The notes under the pieces are model-generated. The model ran no database searches. It was not told where the DNA came from and worked only from the letters and a program-made list of their open reading frames with translations. Positions 10,618 through 20,661 of a stretch of DNA of 64,000 nt are shown here, piece after piece. Position 1 is the stretch's first letter, and each line of letters begins with the position of its first letter. Source of the stretch: Rhabditophanes sp. KR3021 (lineage: Eukaryota > Nematoda > Chromadorea > Rhabditida > Alloionematidae); assembly GCA_963281155.1 (NCBI GenBank), contig CAUJLY010000001.1, forward strand, positions 3,038,001-3,102,000, read 5' to 3'. Position numbers and translations under genes: made by a program.

Positions 10618-11200
10618 AAAAATGAAACTTTACAGGATAATATCTTAGATTCACATTTGTGGTTATCCTCATTTATTCATTTAGATGTATCTTTTATAGT
10701 GAAAATGGTTATCATTAAATTTGTGTATTAACTTTAAAATTTACAATAATCACATTTAAACAAAAGTATCCACACCATTAAAATGACAAGATAATACAAG
10801 TTTTGGTATCATAGTGAAATGGTATTGTGGAAAATCAAAGTTTAACATAATTACGCATGAATATACAAATTCTTGAAAATAAGTAAATATTTCACAATCT
10901 ATCAAGTTATTTAATAGTTTTAAGATTTTATTAAAGCTACTTAGAATAGCTATATCTTCAAAATAATATTGTAGAAAAAGTATTGCTTAAGAATAAATAA
11001 TTGTTAAGTTGTTTTAATAGTTACACTATTTGTAAATTTTTCATCAAAACCAATGATTTTAAACTACCTGTATTCAATATGTACGAGTAAGTGTCAAAAT
11101 ATTTTAATGAGTTGTCTGTAAATTTGTATAAATACTATTACTTCCAATAAAGAATTTTACTGTAAAGAAAATAAGAACCCAATTTTCGATATTAATAAAA
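10618..11200. other. AT-rich spacer within the duplication
   Basis: No gene is seen. The same spacer follows SL RNA gene C at 16394-16970, with high identity; it therefore belongs to the duplicated block and probably contains the promoter of the 7TM gene. Confidence 0.5.
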
Positions 11201-11600
11201 ATGCCAAATTTGGATTTGTTCTGCTATGATGATTTAACATTACACTTGACTGACATATCAACTTTCGGAACTATTCTATTTAATTTATGTATGATATTTG
11301 CTTTATTATGCTATGTAAAGATCCAACGAAGGGATATATTAAGTTTCTGTTATTTACTAGAATATACATTATATTCTTTGCTATTTTAATGGGTATAATT
11401 GTCAGACCAAGAATATATTTTGATTTATTCGCCTGTACTTGTACAGGATTTATTAAGACGTTTGAATCATTTGGATGTTCCTTGGGGGCTGTAAGTCGTA
11501 ATAGATCTATTTTGTAAAATTAACTCTGTTTTTATACATTTATTTCGATGGCTTTTTAAATGAATTTTTTTTTCTTAGTTGTGATTTACTTATTCATAAA
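11201..11600 (+). pseudogene. Truncated copy of 7TM gene
   Basis: This matches the first exon and the junction region of the 7TM gene at 16971-18086. Relative to that copy it lacks a few in-frame codons after residue 8, and it has lost one T after the TGCTATGT stretch near 11310, which shifts the frame. The homology ends near 11605, where minus-strand SRT pseudogene sequence begins. It cannot encode a receptor. Confidence 0.8.
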
Positions 11601-11615
11601 ATGTACTTCATTTAA

Positions 11616-12196
11616 TTAATCAGACTCTACTGTAGTATGTCTTTTTGGAATCAAATAATATGGATTAAAAAACCACGCCCATGAATTTTTTGATGAATAT
11701 AATATCAGAGGTGTAAAAAGGACTATTGATAAAGAGTACAAAACGGAAATAAGTATCCATACTAGAGTTTTATTTCCTTCAAATAGCATTCTTGCCCACT
11801 CTTATCACAAACGTCTAGACAACGATTGAAAGCAAGTACAAGAAAAATAAGGTTACTTGCAAACCATCCAAAATCGCCGATCATTGCCGAAATATATATG
11901 AGTTTTTGATTTGAACAATTGTAAGATATCCGGTAACTACGCCACATACTGCTAAAGCTATACAATCAACATATGGAATATATAACATAATCTTTAAACA
12001 CGAATTTTACAATGTTCTTTTTTGATAGTATTTTTATTATGGGAATATTTAAAATTATAAAAATTATGCCTAAAGAAGCATAAATAATTCCAAGAATCAG
12101 ATTAGGTTCTCCTTCAGTGTACCATTCTTCTAGACTTAATACATCACATGAATATTTTTCATTAATAGTACTTGGCAAAAAATTAATCTGAAACAT
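11616..12196 (-). pseudogene. SRT-like chemoreceptor pseudogene
   Basis: Starting at the ATG at 12196 the minus strand encodes MFQINFLPSTINEKYSCD..., clearly homologous to the intact SRT-like gene at 12833-13912. The frame breaks after about 70 codons, resumes in another frame (ISAMIGDFGWFASNLIFLVL), breaks again near the FE(R/G)NKT region and stops at GTAGAGTCTGATTAA (about 11616). At least three indels are needed, and the last third of the receptor is missing. The 60 bp upstream of the ATG also match the intact gene, so the promoter was duplicated too. Confidence 0.85.
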
Positions 12197-12832
12197 GATT
12201 TTAAGTTTAATATTTAGTCTTCACAGCTGAATAATGAATTTTATTTTGACCAGATAATTAGTTCAATCTGAAGATGATAATTATGTCAATATTGTATTTC
12301 AAATTTATATACTAATTTAAAAACAAGACTTTTAAAATGTGAATAATATTAAACTGCAATTCCAAAAAGTATTTTTTGCTAAAAAAGATTATGGTAAAGG
12401 TAGAATAAAAATAATTAAACTATTTTCACAATATTTATACCATTTGTTTAGATTATTTAAAATGATTGTTTTGAGCAAATAACATTTTATAATACACAGT
12501 TGACAAACTCTGAATCATGCCTTTAAAAAAGCAGCATGTATAATAGACAAACAAAATATAAAAACATCTTACTTTATTATAACCAAACTTTCCTCTAATA
12601 AAGCTCATATATCTGCTAAGCTTCTAATACAATATGTAGAGGATCAAACTAGTTATTTGATGCGTACAAATGTACTGAATTTTTACTTAAATAGCCTAAA
12701 ATATTCGCTTGTTTGAAGATATTTTAAATTAAATAAAGTGTTTTTAAGTATAGGTTTCTTTTAAAATAAAGTATGATTCAAATTGTATTAAATTCAAGTA
12801 TATATGTACATAAATGAGACCATTTCGTTTTG
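12197..12832. other. Intergenic, upstream of pseudogene
   Basis: AT-rich sequence with no open frame of note. The first 60 bp at the 12197 end resemble the promoter-proximal sequence upstream of the intact SRT gene (13913 onward). Confidence 0.5.
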
Positions 12833-13912
12833 TTAAATTATTTGAGTTGGTATAGTATGAACTTCTTTTTTTGTTGTTTTAGTTTGTTTAATTGTCTTTT
12901 CAAAATAAGGTTTCAAGAATTTTGGGCAAAAATCTTTGTAAATATGATTATGAATTGTTTTGTTGAAGAAATATAAACTAATTGCTCCACTACAATGTGT
13001 CATTATCCATCCAATCTGTCCAAGTACGATAATATATTTTCCAATGTTAATAAAATTCATAATAATATAAGTAAATGCGGCGATTAAGGACATACTAAAT
13101 TATGAAATTAGAGATATTATTACTTATAATTTGTGAAACACTTACCTACAAATCAGTGTTGATTGAATTAATAAACTTTTTTGAGATTTTGATATTGTAA
13201 AAGTTGTTTGCTTATTTTTAAATTTGTAAAATATCATCATGATAAAAACTGTGTAAAGACCTATCAAACCAATGATTAAAACAAAATTATTTATAGAATG
13301 TGCCTCATTAATATAATCGGACTCTACCGTGGTATGTCCTTTTGTAATTAAATGAAATGGATTGAAGAACCATGCCCATGAATTTTTTGATGAATATATT
13401 ATCGGAGGTGTAAAAAGACACATTAATAAACCATACACAAATGCCATCATTAACCATACTACAGTTTTATTTCTTTCAAATAAATATTTAGCCCACTGTT
13501 TATTATAAACGTCCAGACAGCGGTTGAATGCAAGTACCAAATAAATAATGTTGCTTGAATACCATCCAAAATCGCCGAAAAATCCCGAAATATATATTAA
13601 CTTGGGATTTGAACAATATACGGCTCCAATAATTGTAAGATATCCTGTTACTACAGCACACACTGATAAAGCTAAGCAGTCAATGTAAGAAATATATAAC
13701 ATAATCTTTAGGCAAGATTTGTTGGAATATTCTTTTTTTGATAATATTCTTATTATTGGAATATTTAAAATTATGAAAGTTATGCCCAAAGAAGCATAAA
13801 CAATTCCAAGAATCAGATTAGGTTCTCCTTCAGCTTGCCATTCTTCTAAACTCAGTCCATCACATGAATATTTTTCATTCAGAAGGCTTGGTGAGAAATT
13901 AATTTGAAACAT
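12833..13912 (-). CDS. SRT-like 7TM chemoreceptor
   Basis: Two exons on the minus strand, 13912-13146 and 13094-12833, joined by a 51-bp GTAAGT...TTTAG intron, give 342 aa. The N-terminus has YSCDGLSLEEWQAEGEPNLI and continues through ISYIDCLAL, GAVYCSNPKLIYISG and LVLAFNRCLDV, which are characteristic blocks of nematode serpentine receptor class T. Exon 2 carries the last helix and an FNKTI-like motif before a Lys-rich tail. The frame is open throughout, in contrast to its neighbour pseudogene at 11616-12196. It is probably a sensory-neuron chemoreceptor, known for the family only in general. Confidence 0.85.
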
Positions 13913-14638
13913 GATTTTAAATTTAATGTTTAGTCTTTGCAGTTAAATAAATTATTTTATTTTGACCGGATAATAAGTTTGTTTATTTAATTTAGAATCA
14001 CAATATAGTTAACTTAAAACTATAATTTCCGCGAAAACATTAAAGAAGCTTGCATATTTATTAATAATTATGAGTTAGGTAAAATTATGATGATGATAGG
14101 CTGAAATTAATTAAATAAAATGAGTTTATTTTATAATATATACCTTTTTTGCTCAAACTTCCTCGTAAATATTAATTAGAGTTCTTTTAAAATTAGGTCA
14201 AAATAACATATTATTGTTATTAAAATGTCGTGTAATTGAACTTTTATTCTAATAACCTAAATGTATGCTTGTTTTTTATATTTAAAATTAAATCAAATGT
14301 TTTTAAAGTATGGATGACTTTTAAGAATAAAACAAGATTCAATTTGTATTAAAGTAAAGTACATAAATGGTATTTTTAATTTGTATGCCTGCTCGATTGA
14401 TATATTTCTTTCACAATTAATAAGAATATTTAATAAAGTGAAGTGCAAAATTTTGGGACATTATTATTTTTGCCCATAACTTAAAATATAATGATTCAAC
14501 TGAGACATGTTTAGTGTCAAAAGATGCACCTTAAAATGTACTATAATAAAGGCTTTTAAAGTATTGACTTATTTAAATGTAGGACATATAATTAACGAAA
14601 GTTTATTTCTACATGGTGCAAAATTTTGGGACATTTTT
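13913..14638. other. Intergenic, no supported gene
   Basis: AT-rich spacer between the SRT gene promoter and the transposase-like pseudogene. No open frame, RNA gene or repeat beyond homopolymer runs was seen. Confidence 0.5.
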
Positions 14639-16260
14639 TTATTTACTACGTAAACAAGTTTTCCGGAAAACTTTTGCCCCAGTACTTTTGAGATTCAATT
14701 CGAACATTTCCAATTTCGTTAAATCAACTTCCATATTAACATCTCCGTGTTTACTATCTAAATCGCCGTTTTCAATTTCATCACCTTCTGAATCTACATC
14801 AGAATCTTCCCTATGTTGTTTTTCTTCAGTTTCTTCATTTTCACTATCTTCAACATCATCTTCATTTTCTTCACCATTATCTTCATCACATTCATCAGTT
14901 GAGTCCATTAAATCTTTATCAAGGTTTTTAAGGTATTCTTCGATCTTGTCATACGTACTTTCAAATATGCCCATTAGTATATGAAGAAAGGGAAAATGTA
15001 TAAGTTCAGATTTGATTTTGAAAATTGGTGGTTTATCTAATAAATACTTTCTTAAAGGAAATTTTATCGCTGCATCTATTCGGCTAATACCTTCTCTGAA
15101 ATATCTCCATTTCTTTCCCTTTCTACGAACCTTTGTTTTGGAAATGCATTTAATGCAAGGGAAGGAACAATTAGGACCTTTGTGTCCAATAACAGCGCAC
15201 AAAAATGTATAATCACCAGTCAGATGTAGGCTAATTGGATAGAATTTGTTGGGACTTAGCTCAATCATGGTAAAACTTTCGAGTTGTTTGGCAATATCTT
15301 TGTAACAATGACTCATGTTAAGGTACGTGTCTGAACCATACATAAGTGAGATCAAAGTTATATTATTTATGCCATTGGTAAGTTTCTTGTCATTCACACA
15401 TTTGATTAAAATCCCAAGTTTTGTAGTTGTCGAGCCTTTGTCTCCAACTAAGCAAATTTTAACCCCATCATTTACCAAACCCAAAGCGTTATTTTCAACA
15501 ATTTATTTATTCTGTCAGACAATATTTCTTGAATATTTTCAACTTCAGCATGAGGTATGAAATTGATTGTTTCACCATCAGCATTTTTTATTGCTACCGA
15601 TGAATAACTAACTCTCCCTTTTTGGATTCCTTTTTTGAACAAATTTACCTTTCTTACATCGGGTAATATATAAAATCCCAATCCTTTCAATATTTTTTTG
15701 ATTAAGCGGTAGTTGTGAAAAAATAGGCTTAATTGAATCCAGAAAAGGGCTGCTTCTTCAATAGTTAACTTTATAGAATGGTCGTCAGTTAGTCGTTTGC
15801 ATAAATCATCGACAAGTTGGTTTTTATTCTCAACACCACCATTTATTTTTTGAATGAAGTCAATAACTAAGGCTTGTCGTTTGTACTGACCACTAAGATA
15901 AAGTTCTTTATAACAAGTTAGCTCACGTTTTTTGGCAATGCCTTTAAAGTAATCTTCAAGTTTTTGTTTACTGTTGTTAGTTTACTTTCAAGCAAACGAT
16001 TTAATGAATCTTTTTTCCTTTTGAGCTTTGTATCATCCTAAAAAATAATAAATAATATTTATGAACATACTTCACGAAGAGATTTAAATTTGTCCAAATT
16101 AATCTTCAGACTAATGATCTCATTCTCCAACTCTAATATTCTTTGCTCAAAGGTTAATTTTTATTTTATTTGGTCTTTAACAGTATTTTCTAATTTGATC
16201 TTTGACAATATTTTCTAATTGGTCAACTTGTTCTCTTAATAATAATTTTTCCGATTTTCA
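14639..16260 (-). pseudogene. Coiled-coil/DDE transposase-like pseudogene
   Basis: Minus-strand coding fragments follow each other in three frames. Around 16260-16065 there is a coiled coil (QRILELENEIISLKINL) ending at a GTATGT donor, with the matching TTTTTTAG acceptor near 16036. 15965-15490 encodes a globular part (GFYILPDVRKVNLFKKG). 15484-14639 carries VGDKGSTTTKLGI and LTGDYTFL...GHKGPNCSFPCIKC, then a long Asp/Glu-rich tail. The two GD motifs and the PC..C block resemble a family of DDE-type transposase-like proteins scattered in invertebrate genomes, distantly recalling RAG1/Transib/Chapaev types; that assignment is from memory. Frameshifts near 15490 and 15965, and stops near 16180, show it is broken. 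Confidence 0.6.
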
Positions 16261-16270
16261 CATTAGAATG

Positions 16271-16277
16271 TATAAGA
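16271..16277 (+). promoter_or_regulatory. TATA-like element of SL RNA gene C
   Basis: TATAAGA at -30 relative to the leader; genes A and B have TATAAAA in the same place. Confidence 0.45.
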
Positions 16278-16300
16278 GGTTGGCTAAAACTGACTAAGAC

Positions 16301-16393
16301 GGTTTAAAAAACCCAGTTTGAGGCTAGTATGCGTTCAGGATTCTATAAGGATTCTGTTAGCAAATTTTGGAATGAGATTTGAAAAGATCTCTA
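16301..16393 (+). ncRNA. Spliced-leader RNA gene C, GC donor
   Basis: The leader (16301-16322) is identical to that of gene B, the Sm site AATTTTGG is at 16363-16370 and the 3' stem GAGAT/ATCTC at 16374-16391 is intact. The base after the leader is different: the donor reads GCTAGT where A and B have GTTAGT. A GC donor is rare and usually weaker, so this copy may be inefficient or silent in trans-splicing. Otherwise it is as complete as the others. Confidence 0.82.
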
Positions 16394-16970
16394 AAAAATA
16401 AAACTTTACAGGATAATATCTTAGATTCACATTTGTGGTTATTCTCATTTATTCATTTAGATGTATCTTTTATAGTGAAAATGCTTATCATTAAATTTGT
16501 GTATTAACTTTAAAATTTACAATAATCACATTTAAACAAAAGTATCCACACCATTAAAATGACAAGATAATACAAGTTTTGGTATCATAGTGAAATGGTA
16601 TTGTGGAGAATCAAAGTTTAACATAATTACGCATGAATATACAAATTCTTGAAAATAAGTAAATATTTCACAATCTATCAAGTTATTTAATAGTTTTAAG
16701 ATTTTATTAAAGCTACTTAGAATAGTTATATCTTCAAAATAATATTGTAGAAAAAGTATTGTTTAAGAATAAATAATTGTCAAGTTGTTTTAATAGTTAC
16801 GCTATTTGTAAATTTTTCATCAAAACCAATTATTTTAAACTACCTGTATTCAATATGTACGAGTAAGTGTCAAAATATTTTAATGAGTTGTCTGTAAATT
16901 TGTATAAATACTATTACTTCCAATAAAGAATTTTACTGTAAAGAAAATAAGAGCCCAATTTTCGATATTA

Positions 16971-18086
16971 ATGAAAATGCCGAATTTGGATTTGTTCTGT
17001 TATTTATTTGAATGCTATGATGATTTAACATTACACTTAACTGACATATCAACTTTCGGAACTATTCTATTTAATTTATGTGTGATATTTGCTTTATTAT
17101 GCTATGTTAAAGATCCAACGAAGGGATATATTAAGTTTCTGTTATTTACTAGAATATACATTATATTCTTTGCTATTTTAATGGGTATAATTGTCAGACC
17201 AAGAATATATTTTGATTTATTCGCCTGTACTTGTACAGGATTTATTAAAACGTTTGAATCATTTGGATGTTCCTTGGGGGCTGTAAGTCGTAATAGATCT
17301 ATTTTGTAAAAGTAACTCTGTTTTTATACATTTATTTCGATGGCTTTGTATATGAATATGTTTTTTCTTAATTGTGATTTACATATTCGTAAAAATGGTT
17401 TTTTGAACAAAAGTAGTTTACTTTATTTAAGTTATAAACAGATATGTCTCTATTGTTCATCCATAATTTTTGGAGTCATTGCACTCTTTGGACTATTCAA
17501 ATCAAACCTAACCCGTGAAGACTTGTTAAAAGTGGTTCATAATGCAACACACATTTTTGTTTTGGATAAATCAGATAGATCATTTATAGGCTATAATCTT
17601 AATTTAATTATTGGAAAATTTGTTATAATTTTATGTTCAGTAGTGATCATTATAATGTTTCTAATATATTGCGAAGGATATTTTACATTAAATCAACATT
17701 TTAAAGAAAGATTAGATAAAATTAATAATCTTAAAACCAAACAAAAATATGTTCACGTTTTACGATACTACAATTTACAAGCAATTGGTTCAACATTATT
17801 TTTTAAAGTTCCAACATTTGTTGCTATATTAATAACATACTTTTTTAAGGATCAACCATCTTTCAAATTCTGGTTTTATTTCGCCAACAATATACCATTT
17901 ATTTCAATGTCAGTACTAAATTATAATTCTTTTGTTGTTTTGTGGTATTATTTGCAAATTCAACATTCTAAGCAAGTGGCAATCATCCCTGTTTTAACTG
18001 TTAATAAAAATGCAATAAGACAATCTACAACGAAATGTTTTGACGAAACTATTCATAATATTTTTATTAAATACCTTTTAAAATAA
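16971..18086 (+). pseudogene. 7TM chemoreceptor, junction broken
   Basis: The first part (16971-17282) encodes about 104 residues with two or three hydrophobic helices; a GTAAGT donor follows GCT at 17282. The second part is open from about 17316 to 18086 and encodes the remaining helices (ICLYCSSIIFGVIALFGLF, NLIIGKFVIILCSVVIIIMF, and a last pair ending LWYYLQIQHSKQ). The only AG acceptor in range that enters this frame, at 17311-17312, is followed at once by an in-frame TAA. The other copy has TTTTCTTAG at the place where this copy has TTTTCTTAA. Either the acceptor was lost or I have missed the true splice. The receptor class is unassigned. Confidence 0.6.
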
Positions 18087-18884
18087 ATTGGCATTTAATT
18101 GTAATGCGAAACTTTTTTTATTTTAAAGACAAAATAATTAACACAAATATGATATTACCCTAGTCCAGCTAGAACTTTCCAAATATTCATTAGGTAAGTA
18201 ATGGTACAACAACTGTTTCTTCAAGATAAAAATTGCAGATTACATAAGCAAAAATGTTCTTAATTTTTACCTTAGTAATAAGTTTTTATGGTGAAAAATG
18301 TCTTGTTTGAACTTAGTATCATTTGTTACTTTGGATTATCGCTTTTTTAGTAAAATAAATCTTAACAGATTGATGAATAATGTTTTTAGAGGAGTAATTA
18401 ATGCTTTCAAAATTGCTTAAAATATCTATTTTTACTGCCTGATGTATCCTTAAGTTCTCTGAACCCATTTCAATAGTTCATCGTAAAGATATTTTTATTC
18501 AGGGTGGGAAGAAAAGTGTTAGCTAAATATGTATGATGTATGAATAATAGCACAAAGTTTAAGCATACAAGGATGTATAAAAAAATCAGTTCGTTGACAA
18601 ACAATCGCAATATGTAAACATCATAAACAGTAAACAATGATTACTATACTAATACACCTAAACTGATTACACTTTTAACGTAACAATTTAATAGTACATG
18701 TCAGGCTAATCTAATATTAAAATTCGAAGTTAATCCAATATTAAAATGAAACTGCTGGAAAATATTGTTCTATTATCAGACACCTTTATCATGTTTATGT
18801 TATTGAATTTAATATTTGCCTAGAGGTTTTACATTTTTTATACTGATAAGGAGTTTTTTTGTTGTTTACAAGTCAAATAATTTT
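18087..18884. other. Intergenic, no supported gene
   Basis: About 800 bp of AT-rich spacer with no open frame. A short direct repeat (AATCTAATATTAAAATT and AATCCAATATTAAAAT) lies near 18708-18745. Confidence 0.5.
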
Positions 18885-18894
18885 GATATAAAAG
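18885..18894 (+). promoter_or_regulatory. TATA-like box of the Ala-rich gene
   Basis: GATATAAAAG lies about 45 bp upstream of the start codon at 18934, consistent with a strong core promoter and a short 5' leader. Confidence 0.4.
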
Positions 18895-18933
18895 AAACAT
18901 AAAATATATTTTAAATCAACTGATCAATTCATC

Positions 18934-19395
18934 ATGCAATTCAATATCACTAACATTCTTTTAGCTACTATTCTAATTTCTAGTGTTGTATCACAAGGAA
19001 CCCCATCTGCAGCTGTAGGACAAATCCAAACTGCCGAAAGCACAGCCAATCAAGTAATCAAAGATGCCGCAGCAGCAGCTAAGGCCAATATTGAAGCTAT
19101 TGGACAAGCCGCAACACCAGATTCCGTAGCAGCGTCAGTTGCCGAAATTAAAGCTACCGAAAACACATCGATTGGAGCAGCTTCCGCAACCGCATCAACA
19201 GCTAGAGATGAAGTAAAAGCTATTGCCAAATCAGCTTTACCATCAGCAAGTGTAGTAGAAAAGTTACTTATTAAGACGGCTGAAAACAAAGCTATTAACT
19301 CAATAACATCAACTGAAAAATCAGCAATTGCAGGTATTAAGGCAACTGCCAAAAGAGTAACTGCACAAATAACAGCAAAAGGAACAACTCATTAG
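18934..19395 (+). CDS. Small Ala-rich secreted protein
   Basis: A single exon of 153 aa. Residues 1-20 form a clear signal peptide ([13 protein letters not shown], cleavage likely after SQG). The rest is about one third Ala with regularly spaced Lys, Glu, Thr and Ile, as in an amphipathic helical repeat ([34 protein letters not shown]). No Cys is present after the signal. I recognise no domain; it could be a secreted helical surface or cuticle-associated protein. The intronless structure and strong-looking TATA box suggest high expression, which is inference. The open frame on the other strand is a shadow of its codon pattern. Confidence 0.75.
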   Translation: MQFNITNILLATILISSVVSQGTPSAAVGQIQTAESTANQVIKDAAAAAKANIEAIGQAATPDSVAASVAEIKATENTSIGAASATASTARDEVKAIAKSALPSASVVEKLLIKTAENKAINSITSTEKSAIAGIKATAKRVTAQITAKGTTH

Positions 19396-19657
19396 ACGTT
19401 TAAAATCTTTATTATGGCTAATTTATTATTAGCTTATTGTTTCATTGCTTTAGCAAAGCAGAATGGAAATTGTTAAGACTTTAAATTCGTGAAATAAAAT
19501 TCATTGTTACTATTTATTTTAACTGTAAACGAGATCAAATTAATATTTTCATGTGAATACATCGAGTCGTTGAACTTATGAAAATGAAGTTACAAAAATG
19601 TTTATTTTCTGTTATTATTTAATCAAACAACAATTTATGATACGAATATGTACTATA

Positions 19658-20661
19658 TTAAGTATTTCTTGGTAAATGTATAATCGGTGTTGTTGTTTGT
19701 ATCTTTTTAAGTTTACAGCAAAACAATTTAGGAATTAAATTATTTCTGATATGCTTTCGTATCGAAGGATTAATAAAGCATAAAAACAATTGCACTTGAC
19801 CCATGACTAAATTTGAAGGATATTTCAATACATTTTGACAACAAAACACCAAGAGTTGATAAATCTAATAACAAATAAGCAGATGTAGTAACTAATGTAA
19901 ATGAACAAATTATTCCTGTTTGAAACAGTAATCTTATTGTTGTATTTGAAACTGTCCTTATCACTATTGGTGCCTAATTTTATTGTAATTGCTATTGTTA
20001 TATAAATGTAGATTGGCGTTAATGTTGAAGCAATCATATAATTGTGAATTTGATGAGCATTGTTGATATATGAAAAATCCTTAGACACATAAACGTTATT
20101 CAAAAGTATATATGGATTATGATTCCAAACCCCTGCTTTTGAATTAAATAAAAGTACAGGAAAAAATAATGTAATAAATAGAGAATATATCATGGACAAT
20201 CCTATCCAAATCCAAGTTCGAAAGCCATCAAATAATAGTTTACCATATGTAGAAAAACATGTTTCAATTAGTCTGTTGATTGCTAAAAGAATCTCTAGTG
20301 ATGTATTTCCTATCCATCCAAACATTACAAATATTCCAGCTGTATAAATTAAGATTGGATTTGAGCAATAAAAAAAATTGTTGAAAAGCATAAAGGAAGT
20401 TAATTCTCCAGTCATAAAAAGTGTTACAAAATTTATAAGGGATGAAACAAGTAAAATTTTATTGCAGGGATATTTTATAAAGTTTTTACCTGATATTGTT
20501 ATGAGAGTAAAAATATATAATATATGGAAGAAAAATGCCGGTATGAAACTGAAAATTGTATTAAAATAATTTGGATTCGTAGAGATAAGCAGATCATTTA
20601 TGTTTATTGTATTGCAATTATAATAATTATTTAAAATATAAGGATCTAGTATAAAAAACAT
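19658..20661 (-). pseudogene. SRT-like receptor with two frameshifts
   Basis: From ATG 20661 the minus strand encodes an SRT-like receptor: YNCNTININDLL, FFYCSNPILIYTAGIFVMFGW, LEILLAINRLIE and a central loop ending AITIKLG. Near 19965 the homology passes to the -1 frame (TVSNTTIRLLFQTGIICSFT...HGSSAIVF), and near 19787 to the third frame (CFINPSIRKHIRNNLIPKLF), which holds the expected last helix and IR motif. There is no room for introns at either switch. A one-base excess in the run of five T near 19790 would explain the second. It is a recent pseudogene or the consensus has base-call errors. Confidence 0.72.

Larger units (their letters stand above)
10487..11600 (+). repeat. Segmental duplication, copy 1
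   Basis: This block is nearly identical to 16265-17395. It carries SL RNA gene B, about 580 bp of AT-rich spacer and the first part of a 7TM gene. Differences are scattered substitutions and a few short indels. It ends around 11605-11615, where the sequence switches abruptly to the tail of an SRT pseudogene on the other strand, so that point is a rearrangement breakpoint. Confidence 0.88.
16265..17395 (+). repeat. Segmental duplication, copy 2
   Basis: Counterpart of 10487-11600. It begins directly after the coiled-coil end of the transposase-like pseudogene and contains SL RNA gene C, the spacer and the start of the fuller 7TM gene. Confidence 0.88.

Noticed and set aside
19050..19352. Minus-strand Ala/Val-rich frame
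   Set aside because: Shadow of the Ala-rich secreted protein at 18934-19395 caused by its GCN-rich codons.
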